Assembly (NCBI RefSeq): GCF_030124375.1
Contig: NZ_JASKLS010000013.1
Location: 112,026-176,025, forward strand
Direction of reading: 5' to 3'
Origin: Sinorhizobium sp. 6-70
Lineage (GTDB): Bacteria > Pseudomonadota > Alphaproteobacteria > Rhizobiales > Rhizobiaceae
Length of the DNA stretch: 64,000 bases
Every line of letters starts with the position of its first letter. The first letter of the stretch is position 1. The notes under the pieces are model-generated. The model worked only from the letters and a program-made list of their open reading frames with translations, did no database searches and was not told where the DNA came from. Below, one piece after another: positions 15,503-24,626 of this stretch. The translations under genes and the position numbers were made by a program.

Positions 15503-16399
15503 ATGGATGAAAGTCGAGCTGGCATGAAAGTCGAAAACTGGGAAGATCTTCGTCTCTTTCTGCACGTCGCCGAACAAGGCGGGCTTGCGGGTGCTGCCGA
15601 GAAGACCGGCATCAGCGCGCCGACCATCGGGCGACGGATGCTGGCGCTGGAACGTGCCACGGGACGAGCGCTGTTCGTCAGGGCGCGGACGGGATACGAG
15701 CTCGCACCGGACGGGCAGATATTGCTGGACCACGTGAGGGCGATGCACCTGGCAGCGCAGGACATCGCCGATTGGCATGAGACGGTGCACTCGATGCCGA
15801 TCGTACGGCTTCTCTCGGACAACACGCTGTCGTGCTTCACGGCAACAAGCCTTCGGCACCTTTGGACGCCGCACGATGCCTTTCGCGTTTGCTTCAAGAC
15901 GACCGAGGCGGCGATCGACCTGACACACCGCGACGTTGATATCGGGCTCACCGCGGAGCGGCCGCAGTTGGGCAATGTCGCGGTCCGGCGTTCCGTTGCC
16001 GTCGCCTACGCGCCTTACTGCGCCCAAGGCTTCGACCACCGGCGCCATTGCAACTGGGTCTCGCTCGGTACCGACGTCGCCAACCAGCCCTGGAAGCGGT
16101 GGGCGTTCGAACGGCCGGGCCGGCACATCACGAACTGGGTAAATTCACCGCGGATGATGTTCGATCTGGTGAAGGCGGGAGCGGGCATCGGCGTCATGCC
16201 GTGTTTCATCGGCGATAGCGATCCAGGTTTCGTCCGGGCGGGGCCGGTGATCGATGAACTCGGCCATGATCTGTGGATCGTACTGCATGGCGACGAACGG
16301 GGTCGCCAAGCCGTGCGCACGGTCGCAGACCGGCTTTCGGCGCTGCTCACAGCGAATGCCTCGCTTTTTTCAGGATCGAATGGCCGCGATCCGCTTTGA
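15503..16399 (+). CDS. LysR family transcriptional regulator
   Basis: DNA-binding regulator of about 291-298 residues. N-terminal winged helix-turn-helix: WEDLRLFLHVAEQGGLAGAA, then ISAPTIGRRMLALERATGRALF. The C-terminal effector domain includes HRDVDIGLTAERPQ and KAGAGIGVMPCFIGD. The domain is closer to regulators whose recognition helix carries PTIGRRM than to the common PAVSRQI form. Two in-frame starts, ATG 15503 and ATG 15524, both have weak ribosome sites; 15524 (MKVENWEDL) would be typical for the family. It sits between two palindromic repeats with no obvious target gene beside it. Confidence 0.88.
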   Translation: MDESRAGMKVENWEDLRLFLHVAEQGGLAGAAEKTGISAPTIGRRMLALERATGRALFVRARTGYELAPDGQILLDHVRAMHLAAQDIADWHETVHSMPIVRLLSDNTLSCFTATSLRHLWTPHDAFRVCFKTTEAAIDLTHRDVDIGLTAERPQLGNVAVRRSVAVAYAPYCAQGFDHRRHCNWVSLGTDVANQPWKRWAFERPGRHITNWVNSPRMMFDLVKAGAGIGVMPCFIGDSDPGFVRAGPVIDELGHDLWIVLHGDERGRQAVRTVADRLSALLTANASLFSGSNGRDPL

Positions 16400-16410
16400 A
16401 TGGCAGCTAG

Positions 16411-16514
16411 TGCATGTTTCCTTAAATCCTAGCCCTATTAAGGGACAAAAACATGCAGCAATTCAAAGTGCTACAGCGTTCTTTGCGCGTCTTATAAGAC
16501 GCGCGGCGCTGTAG
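16411..16514 (+). repeat. RIME-like palindromic repeat, copy 2
   Basis: Two-module element directly behind the LysR gene: TGCATGTTTCCTTAAATCC...AAAAACATGCAG, then AATTCAAAGTGCTACAGCG, and GCGCGTCTTATAAGACGCGC followed by GGCGCTGTAG. Nearly identical to the copy at 53061-53163. The hairpin may also end LysR transcription. Confidence 0.85.
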
Positions 16515-16632
16515 GCTCGCCGGCCGAGCCACCCCTCCCGCGAAAAGGCCAGTTGCCGGCGGCAACCCAAGGCGGCCGCAGAGGCATTGTGGTCGGACAT
16601 CGAACTGGTCAGCGCCGGGGAGCGGGACGGTC

Positions 16633-17691
16633 TCAGAAATGCCGCCCGACCTCGGCGAAGAGGTCAAGGTCGGCGAGTGAATCCTCGAGGTCGGTTTTTG
16701 GGCGTGTCCCTTGCGTCACGCAGTCGTGGAAGGCGCCGAGCTCCACCCGGAAGGCATCCTCGTAAAACGGTCCGATGATCTCGGTGCCGGTTTCGGTGTC
16801 GGTGGAACTGGTGATTTCGAGCCGGGTCGGCAGGTTGCGGATATAGGGCGTGTCGTAGCTGATCTTGTATTGGCGGTTCTGGGTCAGCACCTCGATGCCT
16901 GAATCGAAGCGGGCGACGTCGTGGATCACCGCCTCGTAGACCGCGGTGAAGTGACCGTAGTCGAAGAGCACCACAAGCGATTCCCCGCCCGATTGCCGCG
17001 CCGCCGCCACGCATTTCGGCTGGCCGAGGAGCTCGCGCATGGCGGAAAAGCTGTGCGAGGACAATCCGGTCAACACCTGATAGGCGCGCACTGCATGATC
17101 AGGGCGATCCGCGCCCATCACGTCGCGCAGAAGGGCCTGCGTCCGCGTGCGACCTTCCGTGATGACGGCAGCGGACACGTCCGTGGCACGAACGATATGG
17201 CGCGTCTGGTCGACGAAGAAGCGCGATTCACGGATCAGGTCGCGGATGCGGACATGACGGATCTCCTCGGTCGGAGGCATGCGCTTTTTGAGTTCCAGAA
17301 ACGGCCGGGCGTAACGGCGCATGTAGCCGACGAAGACGGTCTTCGGGTTGTTTCTGTTGCGGTCGATGAGCGGCAGAAGTTCGCGACGCGTGAGGCAGAC
17401 GGGTTTTTCGATGAAGACGTGCTTGTCCGCTTCGATCGCCTTGGAGAGAAGCTCCGAATGCAGGTAGTCCGGTGCGAGGATGAACACCGCATCGATCTCC
17501 GGTGCCGCGAGCATTTCCTCGACACGGGTGGTGCGAAGACGAGCGTCGTAGCGGGCGCCCATCGCCTCGACCAGCATCGGCGAGACGTCGCAGACGCCGG
17601 CGATCCGGAAGCCGGGGTGATCCGCGAGAAGGGGAAGATGCATGAGCTGGGCGACCTCGCCCAGACCGATCAGGCCGACAGAAATCTGCAT
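16633..17691 (-). CDS. Gfo/Idh/MocA family oxidoreductase
   Basis: NAD(P)-dependent sugar or polyol dehydrogenase, 352 residues. Rossmann fold at the N-terminus (VGLIGLGEVAQLMHLPLL), followed by the family marker EKP (HVFIEKPVCLTRREL) at about residue 95, and a C-terminal alpha/beta domain. Last gene of the minus-strand carbohydrate operon, 12 bases behind the isomerase gene, so it probably oxidises a sugar produced from the imported substrate. Exact substrate unknown. Confidence 0.9.
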   Translation of the reverse strand: MQISVGLIGLGEVAQLMHLPLLADHPGFRIAGVCDVSPMLVEAMGARYDARLRTTRVEEMLAAPEIDAVFILAPDYLHSELLSKAIEADKHVFIEKPVCLTRRELLPLIDRNRNNPKTVFVGYMRRYARPFLELKKRMPPTEEIRHVRIRDLIRESRFFVDQTRHIVRATDVSAAVITEGRTRTQALLRDVMGADRPDHAVRAYQVLTGLSSHSFSAMRELLGQPKCVAAARQSGGESLVVLFDYGHFTAVYEAVIHDVARFDSGIEVLTQNRQYKISYDTPYIRNLPTRLEITSSTDTETGTEIIGPFYEDAFRVELGAFHDCVTQGTRPKTDLEDSLADLDLFAEVGRHF

Positions 17692-17703
17692 CGGCGACTG
17701 CTC

Positions 17704-18555
17704 CTAGATAAGAGGTTTCAGGAATTCGGCGTTGCGCTTTGCAAGCTGGACGGGGCTCTCGCTCATGACCTCGAAATAGTCCTGTTCGACAACCACGGGG
17801 CCGGCGAAGCGGCGCTCCTTGAGCATCCGCACCACCGCGGCGATATCGACCACGCCGTCCGGGAGTGGGCACATGGCGCCCGCCTCGAAGGCTTCACGCA
17901 CGGTCAGGTCTCCGGCGAGCATGCGCCCGCGTACGCTGGCGTCGACATTCTTCAGGTGCATTGAGCCGATGCGATCCCAGACCTTGCCCATGTAGGCGAG
18001 CGGGTCCTGATTCCAGAAGGCGTGATGACCGGTATCGAAGCACAGCTCGATTTCCGTATCCTGCAGCAGGCGGTCGATCTGCTCTTCGAACTCCACCGCC
18101 GTTGCCACGTGCGGATGGAAGGCGAGGGCGATATCGAACTTTTCCCTGAGCAGCGCCTGGGCATCGTGCAGCATGGCTGTCATCGCCCGCCACTGCGCGT
18201 CGTCCAGCCGGCCGACCGCATGCGGCGGATAGGCGTTGCCCTCGTCCATGAGCGTGAGGTAGCGGGCGCCAAGGGCATGAAGCAGCTTGCCGATCTTCTC
18301 CGCATCCGCAAGCAGCTGCGGGCCGCTCAGTGGATCCGAGAAGGTGTGCACGTGTACCGTGCCGACGAGTTCGAGGCCCCGGCCGGCCAGCGCGTCCTGC
18401 AAAGCCGCCGGATCGGTGGGCAGAAAGCCGTAGGGGCCGAGTTCGGTACCCCGGTAGCCGGCTGCCGCGACCTCGTCGAGATATTGCCCGGCGCTTACAC
18501 GCGGATTGTCGGGGTAGAAGATACCCCAGGAACACGGGGCGTTGGACAGGAGCAT
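17704..18555 (-). CDS. Sugar phosphate isomerase/epimerase (AP endonuclease 2-like TIM barrel)
   Basis: TIM-barrel metalloenzyme of 283 residues, related to IolE and xylose-isomerase-like epimerases. N-terminus NAPCSWGIFYPDNPR is of the IolE type; metal ligands are plausible in LTLMDEGN, FHPHVAT, CFDTGHHAFW and IGSMHLKN. It probably converts a keto or inosose-like sugar intermediate in the cytoplasm. Gene lies between the dehydrogenase and PHP genes, with gaps of about 10 bases on each side. Confidence 0.88.
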   Translation of the reverse strand: MLLSNAPCSWGIFYPDNPRVSAGQYLDEVAAAGYRGTELGPYGFLPTDPAALQDALAGRGLELVGTVHVHTFSDPLSGPQLLADAEKIGKLLHALGARYLTLMDEGNAYPPHAVGRLDDAQWRAMTAMLHDAQALLREKFDIALAFHPHVATAVEFEEQIDRLLQDTEIELCFDTGHHAFWNQDPLAYMGKVWDRIGSMHLKNVDASVRGRMLAGDLTVREAFEAGAMCPLPDGVVDIAAVVRMLKERRFAGPVVVEQDYFEVMSESPVQLAKRNAEFLKPLI

Positions 18556-18565
18556 TCGGGCTCTC

Positions 18566-19963
18566 CTATGGCGCGAAATAGACGGGGTTGGAAATTGCGC
18601 GGCGCAGCGGCTCGGCCTCGAGCTCCGCCTCAGTCAGGCCCCAGGGAAGGCGGGCATCGCCCACCGCCGCTCGAAACTCCTCGACAAGTGCGACGTGGCT
18701 GGCATGCGCCAGGATTTCACAACGCAGGAATTTTTGTGGGGCGGCTTCGAGGCTGAGCTTCTGGTCGACCCCGTCGATCGGCATGCGCGCGATCTCGCCG
18801 CTGGCGTCGTACCAGGCCAGGAGGTCGCCGGCCGCGCCGATCACATGCGCCTCGGCGCGCCCGCCGATAACTGTCGATCCCATCGGCGCGCCGTCGACGG
18901 TCAGCGCGAGATGCGGGCCGCGAGGGCTTTCGGTAACATAGCCGAGCCCCTTCTTCATCGCTGCGAGCACGGCATCCTCCGAGAGTTCGGGCAGCCACAA
19001 AACCGTGGTTGGACGGGCGAGCACCAACGGCCCTTCCGGCAGCAAGCGGGCCGGCTGATGATAGTCGCTGCCGCCGATGGCGGACAGTTTCCAGCCCGAA
19101 GCGAGCCGCTCCTGGTAGCGCCGCAGCGATATCCGGTTGCGGGCAAACCAGGCCTGCTGCCAGACCTCCATGCAGTCGATCCGTGGCAACTCGTAATCCC
19201 AGGGGATAGTCGGCTTGTCGTGGTTTATCGAGAGCAATCCGCCCTTTTCGCGCACGATCTGCGACAGCTTATGCGCGTCCTCTCGCCTGGTCATACGGAA
19301 GTCGATCCAGTCGTCGACGCCGAAGACGTTGGCGTGGCCCTCGGCGGTGGTCACTTCCATGGCGCGTACGAAGACGAGCTCCGGCGATGAATGGGCATGG
19401 AAATAGCGCCGCTGGGTCGTGGTGTTGTGGTCGGCCACGGCGAGAAAATCGAGGCCTGCCTGTTTCGCCGCGGCATGTAGGAGTTCCGGGCTGCCCTTCG
19501 CATCGGAGTGGAACGTGTGGCAGTGGAGGTCGCCCCTGTACCAGCCGGCACCCTTGCGAACGGGGCGCGGGCGTTGTGGCGGCGGCACGTGCAGGCGCGG
19601 CGCGTCGTCGAATGCGAAGGCCAACTCGACATCGACGCCGTGCTCGGGAACCCGGTAGAGCCCCAGTATCACGCGCCAGGTGCCGGCCGGCATGGCGCCA
19701 TGGACATAGCCCGGCGTGGCGTCGTCGGTCGCCACGAAGAAGCGGTCGCGCGCGCCGCCGCTCCAGCCGCGAAAGCCCTGTTCGCTCGGGAAATCGCCAA
19801 GCCGCGGATCGGCGCAGCCGAGATCGATGATGCAGTCGCTCGCCCCCTCGTAACGCATCGTCACGTCGAGGCGCGTCGTGCCCGCGGGCACGTCGAAAGG
19901 CACGTAGAAATAGGGCGAGCGCGCCTTGTCGGCCGGTGTCAGATGCAGGTTGTACGTGAGCAT
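18566..19963 (-). CDS. PHP domain metallohydrolase (CehA/McbA family)
   Basis: Predicted metal-dependent hydrolase or phosphoesterase of 465 residues. An N-terminal beta-rich region of about 150 residues precedes the PHP domain, whose metal motifs are DLHCHTFHSDAKG, VADHNTTT, HANVFG, INHDKP and GGSDYH. CehA/McbA relatives act on carbamate or phosphate esters. In a sugar-transport operon it may remove a phosphate or ester substituent from the imported compound (inference). No signal peptide, so cytoplasmic. ATG 19963 (MLTYNLHLTP) is preferred over 19981, which would overlap the ATPase gene by 17 bases. Confidence 0.87.
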   Translation of the reverse strand: MLTYNLHLTPADKARSPYFYVPFDVPAGTTRLDVTMRYEGASDCIIDLGCADPRLGDFPSEQGFRGWSGGARDRFFVATDDATPGYVHGAMPAGTWRVILGLYRVPEHGVDVELAFAFDDAPRLHVPPPQRPRPVRKGAGWYRGDLHCHTFHSDAKGSPELLHAAAKQAGLDFLAVADHNTTTQRRYFHAHSSPELVFVRAMEVTTAEGHANVFGVDDWIDFRMTRREDAHKLSQIVREKGGLLSINHDKPTIPWDYELPRIDCMEVWQQAWFARNRISLRRYQERLASGWKLSAIGGSDYHQPARLLPEGPLVLARPTTVLWLPELSEDAVLAAMKKGLGYVTESPRGPHLALTVDGAPMGSTVIGGRAEAHVIGAAGDLLAWYDASGEIARMPIDGVDQKLSLEAAPQKFLRCEILAHASHVALVEEFRAAVGDARLPWGLTEAELEAEPLRRAISNPVYFAP

Positions 19964-19964
19964 G

Positions 19965-21074
19965 TCAGACCGGTTCCCCATCCATCGGAAGCCGGGCTCC
20001 GGCCGGATCGAAGAGGTGGATGTGTTCGGAGGAAAAGCCGAGCGTCACGGTCGCGTCGAGCGCGATCACGTCGTCGGTGAAGATGCGGGCGGTAAAGCGC
20101 GCAGCATCGTCCCGCTCAAGCGTAACCAGCTTCTCCGGCCCCATGTTTTCGTTGGCGAAGAGCTGGCCGGAGACGGTGTTCGCTTCTCCGCCGCGCGCGA
20201 TCGACAGATGTTCCGGGCGAACGCCGAGGGTAAGTTTGCCATTGTTTTTCAACGCCGCGGCGGCCGAGCGGGAGACCGGGAGTGGCGCGACGGAAACCCT
20301 GTCCGCTTTCAATTGGAGCGCGCCGTCGGCGATCGTCGCCTCGACGGGCAGCAGGTTCATCGGCGGGCTGCCGACGAAATTGGCGACGAAGGTGGTGGCG
20401 GGCCGGCGGTAGACTTCCATCGGCGGCGCATATTGCACAACCTTGCCGGCGTCCATCACCGCGACCCGGGTGGCAAGCGCCATGGCTTCGGCCTGGTCGT
20501 GGGTGACATAGACCGCGGTCATGCCCATGTCGCGTTGCAGATGGTTCAGGAAGCCGCGCGCCTCCAGCCTGAGCTTCGCGTCGAGATTGGAGAGCGGCTC
20601 GTCGAAGAGATAGACCTCGGACGGATAGACCAACGCGCGCGCAAGCGAGGTACGCTGCTGCTGGCCGCCGGAAATCTGCGAGGGCATGCGCTCCATGAGG
20701 TGCCCGATCTTCAGCACATCCGCCACTTCGCGGGCGCGTGCATGGCGCTTGGCTTCCGCTTCGCCGCGCACCTTCAGCGGGTAGGCGATATTGTCGGCGA
20801 GGTTCATGTGCGGATAGAGCGCATAATCCTGGAACACCATGGAGATCTTGCGGTCCTTGGGATGCAGGAAAGTGACGTCGCGGTCACCGATCAGCAGTTG
20901 GCCGGAGGTTGGCGTCTCCAGGCCGGCGATCATGCGCAGGGTCGTCGTCTTGCCGCAGCCGGAGGGGCCGAGCAGGCAGACAAATTCACCGTCATTCATT
21001 TCGAGGTCGAGATCCGACACGGCGACGAACTCGCCGAATTTCTTGGTGATGCCTTTGAAGCGTATGGAAGCCAT
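19965..21074 (-). CDS. ugpC: Sugar ABC transporter ATPase, UgpC/MalK type
   Basis: Cytoplasmic ATPase of a CUT1-type sugar importer, 369 residues. Walker A GPSGCGKTT, Q-loop QDYALYPHM, signature SGGQQQRTSLARAL, Walker B VYLFDEPLSNLD, H-loop THDQ. The C-terminal third is the OB-fold MOI-type regulatory domain (ATTFVANFVGSPPMNLLP). UgpC/MsmK-like ATPases can serve several transporters, but linkage to its own permeases and binding protein suggests a dedicated partner. Six bases separate it from the permease gene. Confidence 0.93.
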   Translation of the reverse strand: MASIRFKGITKKFGEFVAVSDLDLEMNDGEFVCLLGPSGCGKTTTLRMIAGLETPTSGQLLIGDRDVTFLHPKDRKISMVFQDYALYPHMNLADNIAYPLKVRGEAEAKRHARAREVADVLKIGHLMERMPSQISGGQQQRTSLARALVYPSEVYLFDEPLSNLDAKLRLEARGFLNHLQRDMGMTAVYVTHDQAEAMALATRVAVMDAGKVVQYAPPMEVYRRPATTFVANFVGSPPMNLLPVEATIADGALQLKADRVSVAPLPVSRSAAAALKNNGKLTLGVRPEHLSIARGGEANTVSGQLFANENMGPEKLVTLERDDAARFTARIFTDDVIALDATVTLGFSSEHIHLFDPAGARLPMDGEPV

Positions 21075-21080
21075 GGAACC

Positions 21081-21911
21081 TTAAGCCTTGATACCGCCGA
21101 AGAACCGGAAACCGAACTTCCAGCTCACGAACAGGTAGAGAATGACGACGGGAAGCGAGTAGAGCAGGGAATAGGCGGCGAGCAGCGTGACGATCGGGGT
21201 TCCCGCCTCTGAATAGAAGGAATAGATCGCCACGGAGGCGGGCATCTTTTCGCTGGAGCGCAGCAGGATGAAGGGGATGAGGAAGCTTCCCCAGATGCTC
21301 ACGAATGCCCACACGACGACAACCACGATGCCCGGGCGGATGACCGGCAGCGCCACGTCGAAGAAGGCTTGGACAGGCGACGCTCCAGCGACCATCGCAC
21401 TCTCCTCGTAGCTCTTCGGGATGCTGTCGATGAAATCGCGCAGGATGAACATGGCGGTCGGCAAGAGCCCGCCGGCGAAAACGAGGATCACCGCGATCTG
21501 CGTGTCGATGAGGCCGATGCCGTTGATGATGAGGAAGATCGGTACCATCGCGGCCGATCCCGACACGACGGAGGAGAACAGCAGCAGGATGTAGGTGATG
21601 ACGCTCTTGCCGGGGATGGGCGAGCGCGACAGCGCATAGGAGGCAAGCGTGGCGCCCGCACCGACGAGGATGACGCCGCCGACGCTCTGGACGAGGGAGT
21701 TCCAGAGGCCCCGCATCGCGAAGCCGTTCTGGAAGACGGCCTCGAAATTGGCAAGCGAGAACGGCTCCGGAATGGAAAGCCCCAGCTCGGCGCGCGGGTT
21801 GAACGGCGCGAAGATGAACCAGACGAGCGGCAGCGCGAAGAAGACGCCGATCAGGGCCGTCGCCACCGAAAAGCCGATGCGGGTGAAGTAGAGGCCGAGG
21901 TAGCTTCTCAT
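21081..21911 (-). CDS. Carbohydrate ABC transporter permease (MalG-like)
   Basis: Second inner-membrane channel subunit of the CUT1 importer, 276 residues, six membrane helices. The ATPase-contact loop is SYEESAMVAGASPVQAFFDVALPVIRPG in outline (EESA..GAS...F..V.LP), typical of MalG-like permeases. The ATG at 21911 overlaps the upstream permease stop; a much longer open frame upstream is a shadow of that gene. Confidence 0.92.
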   Translation of the reverse strand: MRSYLGLYFTRIGFSVATALIGVFFALPLVWFIFAPFNPRAELGLSIPEPFSLANFEAVFQNGFAMRGLWNSLVQSVGGVILVGAGATLASYALSRSPIPGKSVITYILLLFSSVVSGSAAMVPIFLIINGIGLIDTQIAVILVFAGGLLPTAMFILRDFIDSIPKSYEESAMVAGASPVQAFFDVALPVIRPGIVVVVVWAFVSIWGSFLIPFILLRSSEKMPASVAIYSFYSEAGTPIVTLLAAYSLLYSLPVVILYLFVSWKFGFRFFGGIKA

Positions 21912-22819
21912 GCAGCCACTCCCTTGGCGCGACGGCGCATTACCCAGAGATAGAAGAGGGCGAAGATGAGATTGATCAACATCACGACCACGCCGACCGC
22001 CGCGCCCTTGCCGAAATCGAAGTCGCGGAAGGCGATGCGGTAGGTGTAGATCGGCAGGATCTCGGTGCGATAGGACGGCCCGCCGCTCGTCAGCAGGAAC
22101 GGCGTGAAGACATTGAAGCTCCACATGGTGATGAGGATCAGATCGGTCACCACATGGCCGCGGATGAGCGGAAAGCCGATATCGCGGAATTTCTGCCAGC
22201 TCGAAGCCCCGGCGACGTCCGCCGCCTGGAAATAGCTCGGCGGAATGGAAGAGAAGGCCGAGTTGAACAACATCATGGAGAAGGCCGTGCCGCGCCAGGT
22301 GTTGAAGACGACGATCGCCCAGAAGGGAAAGGACAGGAGCCAATCGCCCCGCGGGAAGCGCAGCGCTTCCATGATCATGTTGAGCGTGCCGTTCTCGTAG
22401 TCGAGAAAGGCGAACCATGCGAAGGCGATCACCACCTCGGGAAGGATCCACGCGCCGATCGCCACCGTTTCGGTCAGGTGCTTCAGCGATCTGGGCACCG
22501 ACCGCAGCATCCACGCCAGCAGCATGCCGAGTGCCGCCTGACCCACCACCGCCGACAGGAGGACGAACTGGATAGTAAGGATCAGCGAGGAGCCGAATTC
22601 ACCGCGCGTGAAGAAGGTCGCCGCGTCGAAGAGCGAGAAATAGTTCGCCAGCCCCACGAAATCCGGATCCACAGCCGTGCGGCCCAGCAGCGAGCGGTTG
22701 GTGAAGGAAACAAAGATGACCCAGAAGAACGGCGCGATGACGAAGGCACCGATCAGGAGTCCCGCCGGGGCGAGGAAGGCAGCCCCGGTGCCGCGCGATA
22801 GAAGGGAAAAGGATTTCAT
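21908..22819 (-). CDS. Carbohydrate ABC transporter permease (MalF/UgpA-like)
   Basis: First channel subunit of the CUT1 importer, 303 residues, six membrane helices, with ATPase-contact loop PPSYFQAADVAGASSWQKF (EAA motif). ATG at 22819 has GGAGGTCGG in front; a longer frame with MTTLRAYGAG is unlikely to be translated. Overlaps the second permease by ATGA. Confidence 0.92.
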   Translation of the reverse strand: MKSFSLLSRGTGAAFLAPAGLLIGAFVIAPFFWVIFVSFTNRSLLGRTAVDPDFVGLANYFSLFDAATFFTRGEFGSSLILTIQFVLLSAVVGQAALGMLLAWMLRSVPRSLKHLTETVAIGAWILPEVVIAFAWFAFLDYENGTLNMIMEALRFPRGDWLLSFPFWAIVVFNTWRGTAFSMMLFNSAFSSIPPSYFQAADVAGASSWQKFRDIGFPLIRGHVVTDLILITMWSFNVFTPFLLTSGGPSYRTEILPIYTYRIAFRDFDFGKGAAVGVVVMLINLIFALFYLWVMRRRAKGVAA

Positions 22820-22923
22820 CCGACCTCCTGCTTCCGCGCATATGGGGCGTCTCCTGCCGGCCCCATATGCGCGGAGGGTTGTCACATCTGCCGAGCGGGA
22901 CGCGGCGGCGACCGCAACCCGTT

Positions 22924-22973
22924 AGAGCGCAATGAGGAAAAGTGTATGCGGTTTTCCGCCCGCATCCCGCTCG
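22924..22973. repeat. Short palindromic intergenic repeat
   Basis: AGAGCGCAATGAGGAAAAGTG followed by CGGTTTTCCGCCCGCATCCCGCTC-type sequence: imperfect dyad with ends GAGCG and CGCTC. The central GTGTATGCGGTTTTCCG resembles the core of the repeats at 25677, 40909 and 49849. It sits between the binding-protein stop and the first permease, in the 22820-22977 gap, and may set the ratio of binding protein to membrane subunits. Confidence 0.6.
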
Positions 22974-22977
22974 TGAT

Positions 22978-24330
22978 CTAGAGCAGGCTCACGGTCTTTT
23001 CCTCGCCCACGATCCGGATCACGGCATCGCGATAGCGGCTCATGGCGTCTTCCGGCGACAACTCGCCCGAGACGACCGCCTCGGTCATGCGCTGGACCTC
23101 GGCCGAAACGGCGTTGTATTTGGCATCGTTCGGCCGCGCCGTGGTAAGCGGCAGCAGCGCCTGCGACGTTTCCGCAAGGAAGGGGGCGTCCGCGATCTCC
23201 ACGTCGTCGCGAATGCGGATGCGCGGTTCGTATTTCTGGAACTCGGCGAGCTGTTCCTTGCTGTTCATGAAGGCGAGCAGTTCCCAGGCCAGTTCCTTTT
23301 CATCGGTATTGGGATTGAGGACGAAACCCGTGCCGCCCGAGATCGTTACGAAGTCCTGGCCGCGGATGCCCTTACCGGGCTCCTTGGCGGGCATCTTCGC
23401 CCAGGTCATCACCTCATCGCGATTTTCGACGGCAAATTCGGAGTCGGGTGCGGTGACCGAGCGATAGAACCAGTCGCTTTCGAGAAGCATCGCGGTCTTG
23501 CCATCGCGGAAGTTCGCAAAGGTGCGGTTGCGCCCGTCGCCCAGCAGTTGGGCCCGCTGGTCGCCGAGCTTCTCGTCCACATAAACGGTCTTGTAGAGGT
23601 TGAGCGTGTCGAGAATGCCCTGGCTGGAGACGATATAGCGGCCCTTGTCGTCGGTGACCTCTTCGCCCGTGCCGAGCAGCGCCATCCAGTACCCCTGCAT
23701 GGTCGTCGCCTCGCCCATCGGCACGCCGGCGTTGATCTGCAGCGGGAAGGAGTCGGGGTTCTTCGCCTTGAGCTTGCGGGCGGTATCGAGAAGGTCCGCC
23801 CACGACTTGGGCTGCCAGCTTGCGGGGTCGATGCCGGCCTCCTTCAGGAGATCGGCGCGCACGAAGATCACGCGCACATCGGTGCCGAGCGAAAGGCCGT
23901 AGGGTTTGCCCTGATAGGACATCAGCGCCTTGGATCCCTCGGTAATATGGCTCCAGCCGTCCCATTTTCTCACGGCATCGCCTGCCAGCTCGTCAAGCGG
24001 CTTCAAAAGCCCGCCCTCGACGAAACTGGGGATCAGGAAGCCGTCGAAGCCGGCGACGTCCGGCCCGGCGCCGGTGGAGAAGTCGAGGGCGAGCTGCTGG
24101 GTCAACTGCTCGTCGGAACCGGCAAATTCGGTCAGGGTGACCTTGACCGCGTCACCCTTCATCTTGGTAAAGCCGGGAATGACGCTTTTCTTGACCCAAG
24201 CGGCGAGTTCGGAGTTCACGCCACCCTCGACGCAGCGGCAGGTGATCGAAAGATCGGCGGAGATTGTCGGCGAGGCGAACGTCGTCGCCGCTGCAAGACT
24301 CAGCCAGAATGCATGCAGGTGAATGCGCAT
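22978..24330 (-). CDS. Extracellular solute-binding protein of carbohydrate ABC transporter
   Basis: Periplasmic binding protein of the UgpB/MalE-like family, 450 residues. Signal peptide MRIHLHAFWLSLAAATTFAS with likely cleavage near residue 25, then the binding domain (FAGSDEQLTQQLALDFSTG; GPDVAGFDGFLIP; DVRVIFVRADLLKEAG; FRDGKTAMLLESDWF). The start at 24330 follows GGGAGGAAAA. It is the first gene of the minus-strand operon ending with the dehydrogenase; its promoter lies in the 24331-24626 region shared with the LacI repressor. Confidence 0.92.
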   Translation of the reverse strand: MRIHLHAFWLSLAAATTFASPTISADLSITCRCVEGGVNSELAAWVKKSVIPGFTKMKGDAVKVTLTEFAGSDEQLTQQLALDFSTGAGPDVAGFDGFLIPSFVEGGLLKPLDELAGDAVRKWDGWSHITEGSKALMSYQGKPYGLSLGTDVRVIFVRADLLKEAGIDPASWQPKSWADLLDTARKLKAKNPDSFPLQINAGVPMGEATTMQGYWMALLGTGEEVTDDKGRYIVSSQGILDTLNLYKTVYVDEKLGDQRAQLLGDGRNRTFANFRDGKTAMLLESDWFYRSVTAPDSEFAVENRDEVMTWAKMPAKEPGKGIRGQDFVTISGGTGFVLNPNTDEKELAWELLAFMNSKEQLAEFQKYEPRIRIRDDVEIADAPFLAETSQALLPLTTARPNDAKYNAVSAEVQRMTEAVVSGELSPEDAMSRYRDAVIRIVGEEKTVSLL

Positions 24331-24420
24331 CGCGATTTTCCTCCCTTCGCGATTGGTCAGGCCGGCTCCCGCGGCCCACGAGCGGCCGCCCGGCCAGTGC
24401 CGTCGTCCCCCGTGTTGAAA

Positions 24421-24441
24421 AGTGAACACGTTTTCAGTTTT
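24421..24441. promoter_or_regulatory. LacI-type operator candidate 1 (direct repeat unit)
   Basis: AGTGAACACGTTTTCAGTTT, part of the imperfect dyad TGAAAA-N9-TTTTCA, about 91 bases before the transporter start. A 20-of-21 match recurs in the same orientation at 24584-24604, close to the repressor start. Confidence 0.5.
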
Positions 24442-24583
24442 CCGTCAACCCGACGGGGAGGCGAATTCACTTGCTAGCGCTCATCCCCTAGAGCGGATCG
24501 TTAAAATCGCTGAGAAACAAGGAAATTTTCGCGGAATCGCCGAGACGGGGCTTGACCGTCTGGTTCTCGCGCGGAAGGATGAT

Positions 24584-24604
24584 AGTGAACACGATTTCAG
24601 TTTT
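24584..24604. promoter_or_regulatory. LacI-type operator candidate 2 (direct repeat unit)
   Basis: AGTGAACACGATTTCAGTTT, one base different from the copy at 24421, 163 bases away. It lies just upstream of the TTG start chosen for the LacI gene, which suits autoregulation and DNA looping between the two divergent transcripts. If translation began at 24552 or 24579 it would be coding sequence. Confidence 0.45.
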
Positions 24605-24626
24605 TCGGGGAAGTCAGGTCGATCGC

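Noticed and set aside
21912..22514. Long N-terminal extension of the second permease
   Set aside because: It lies inside the first permease gene; the ATG at 21911 gives a normal-length protein.
24421..24604. CRISPR-like direct repeats
   Set aside because: Only two copies 163 bases apart in a divergent promoter; operator pair is the better reading.
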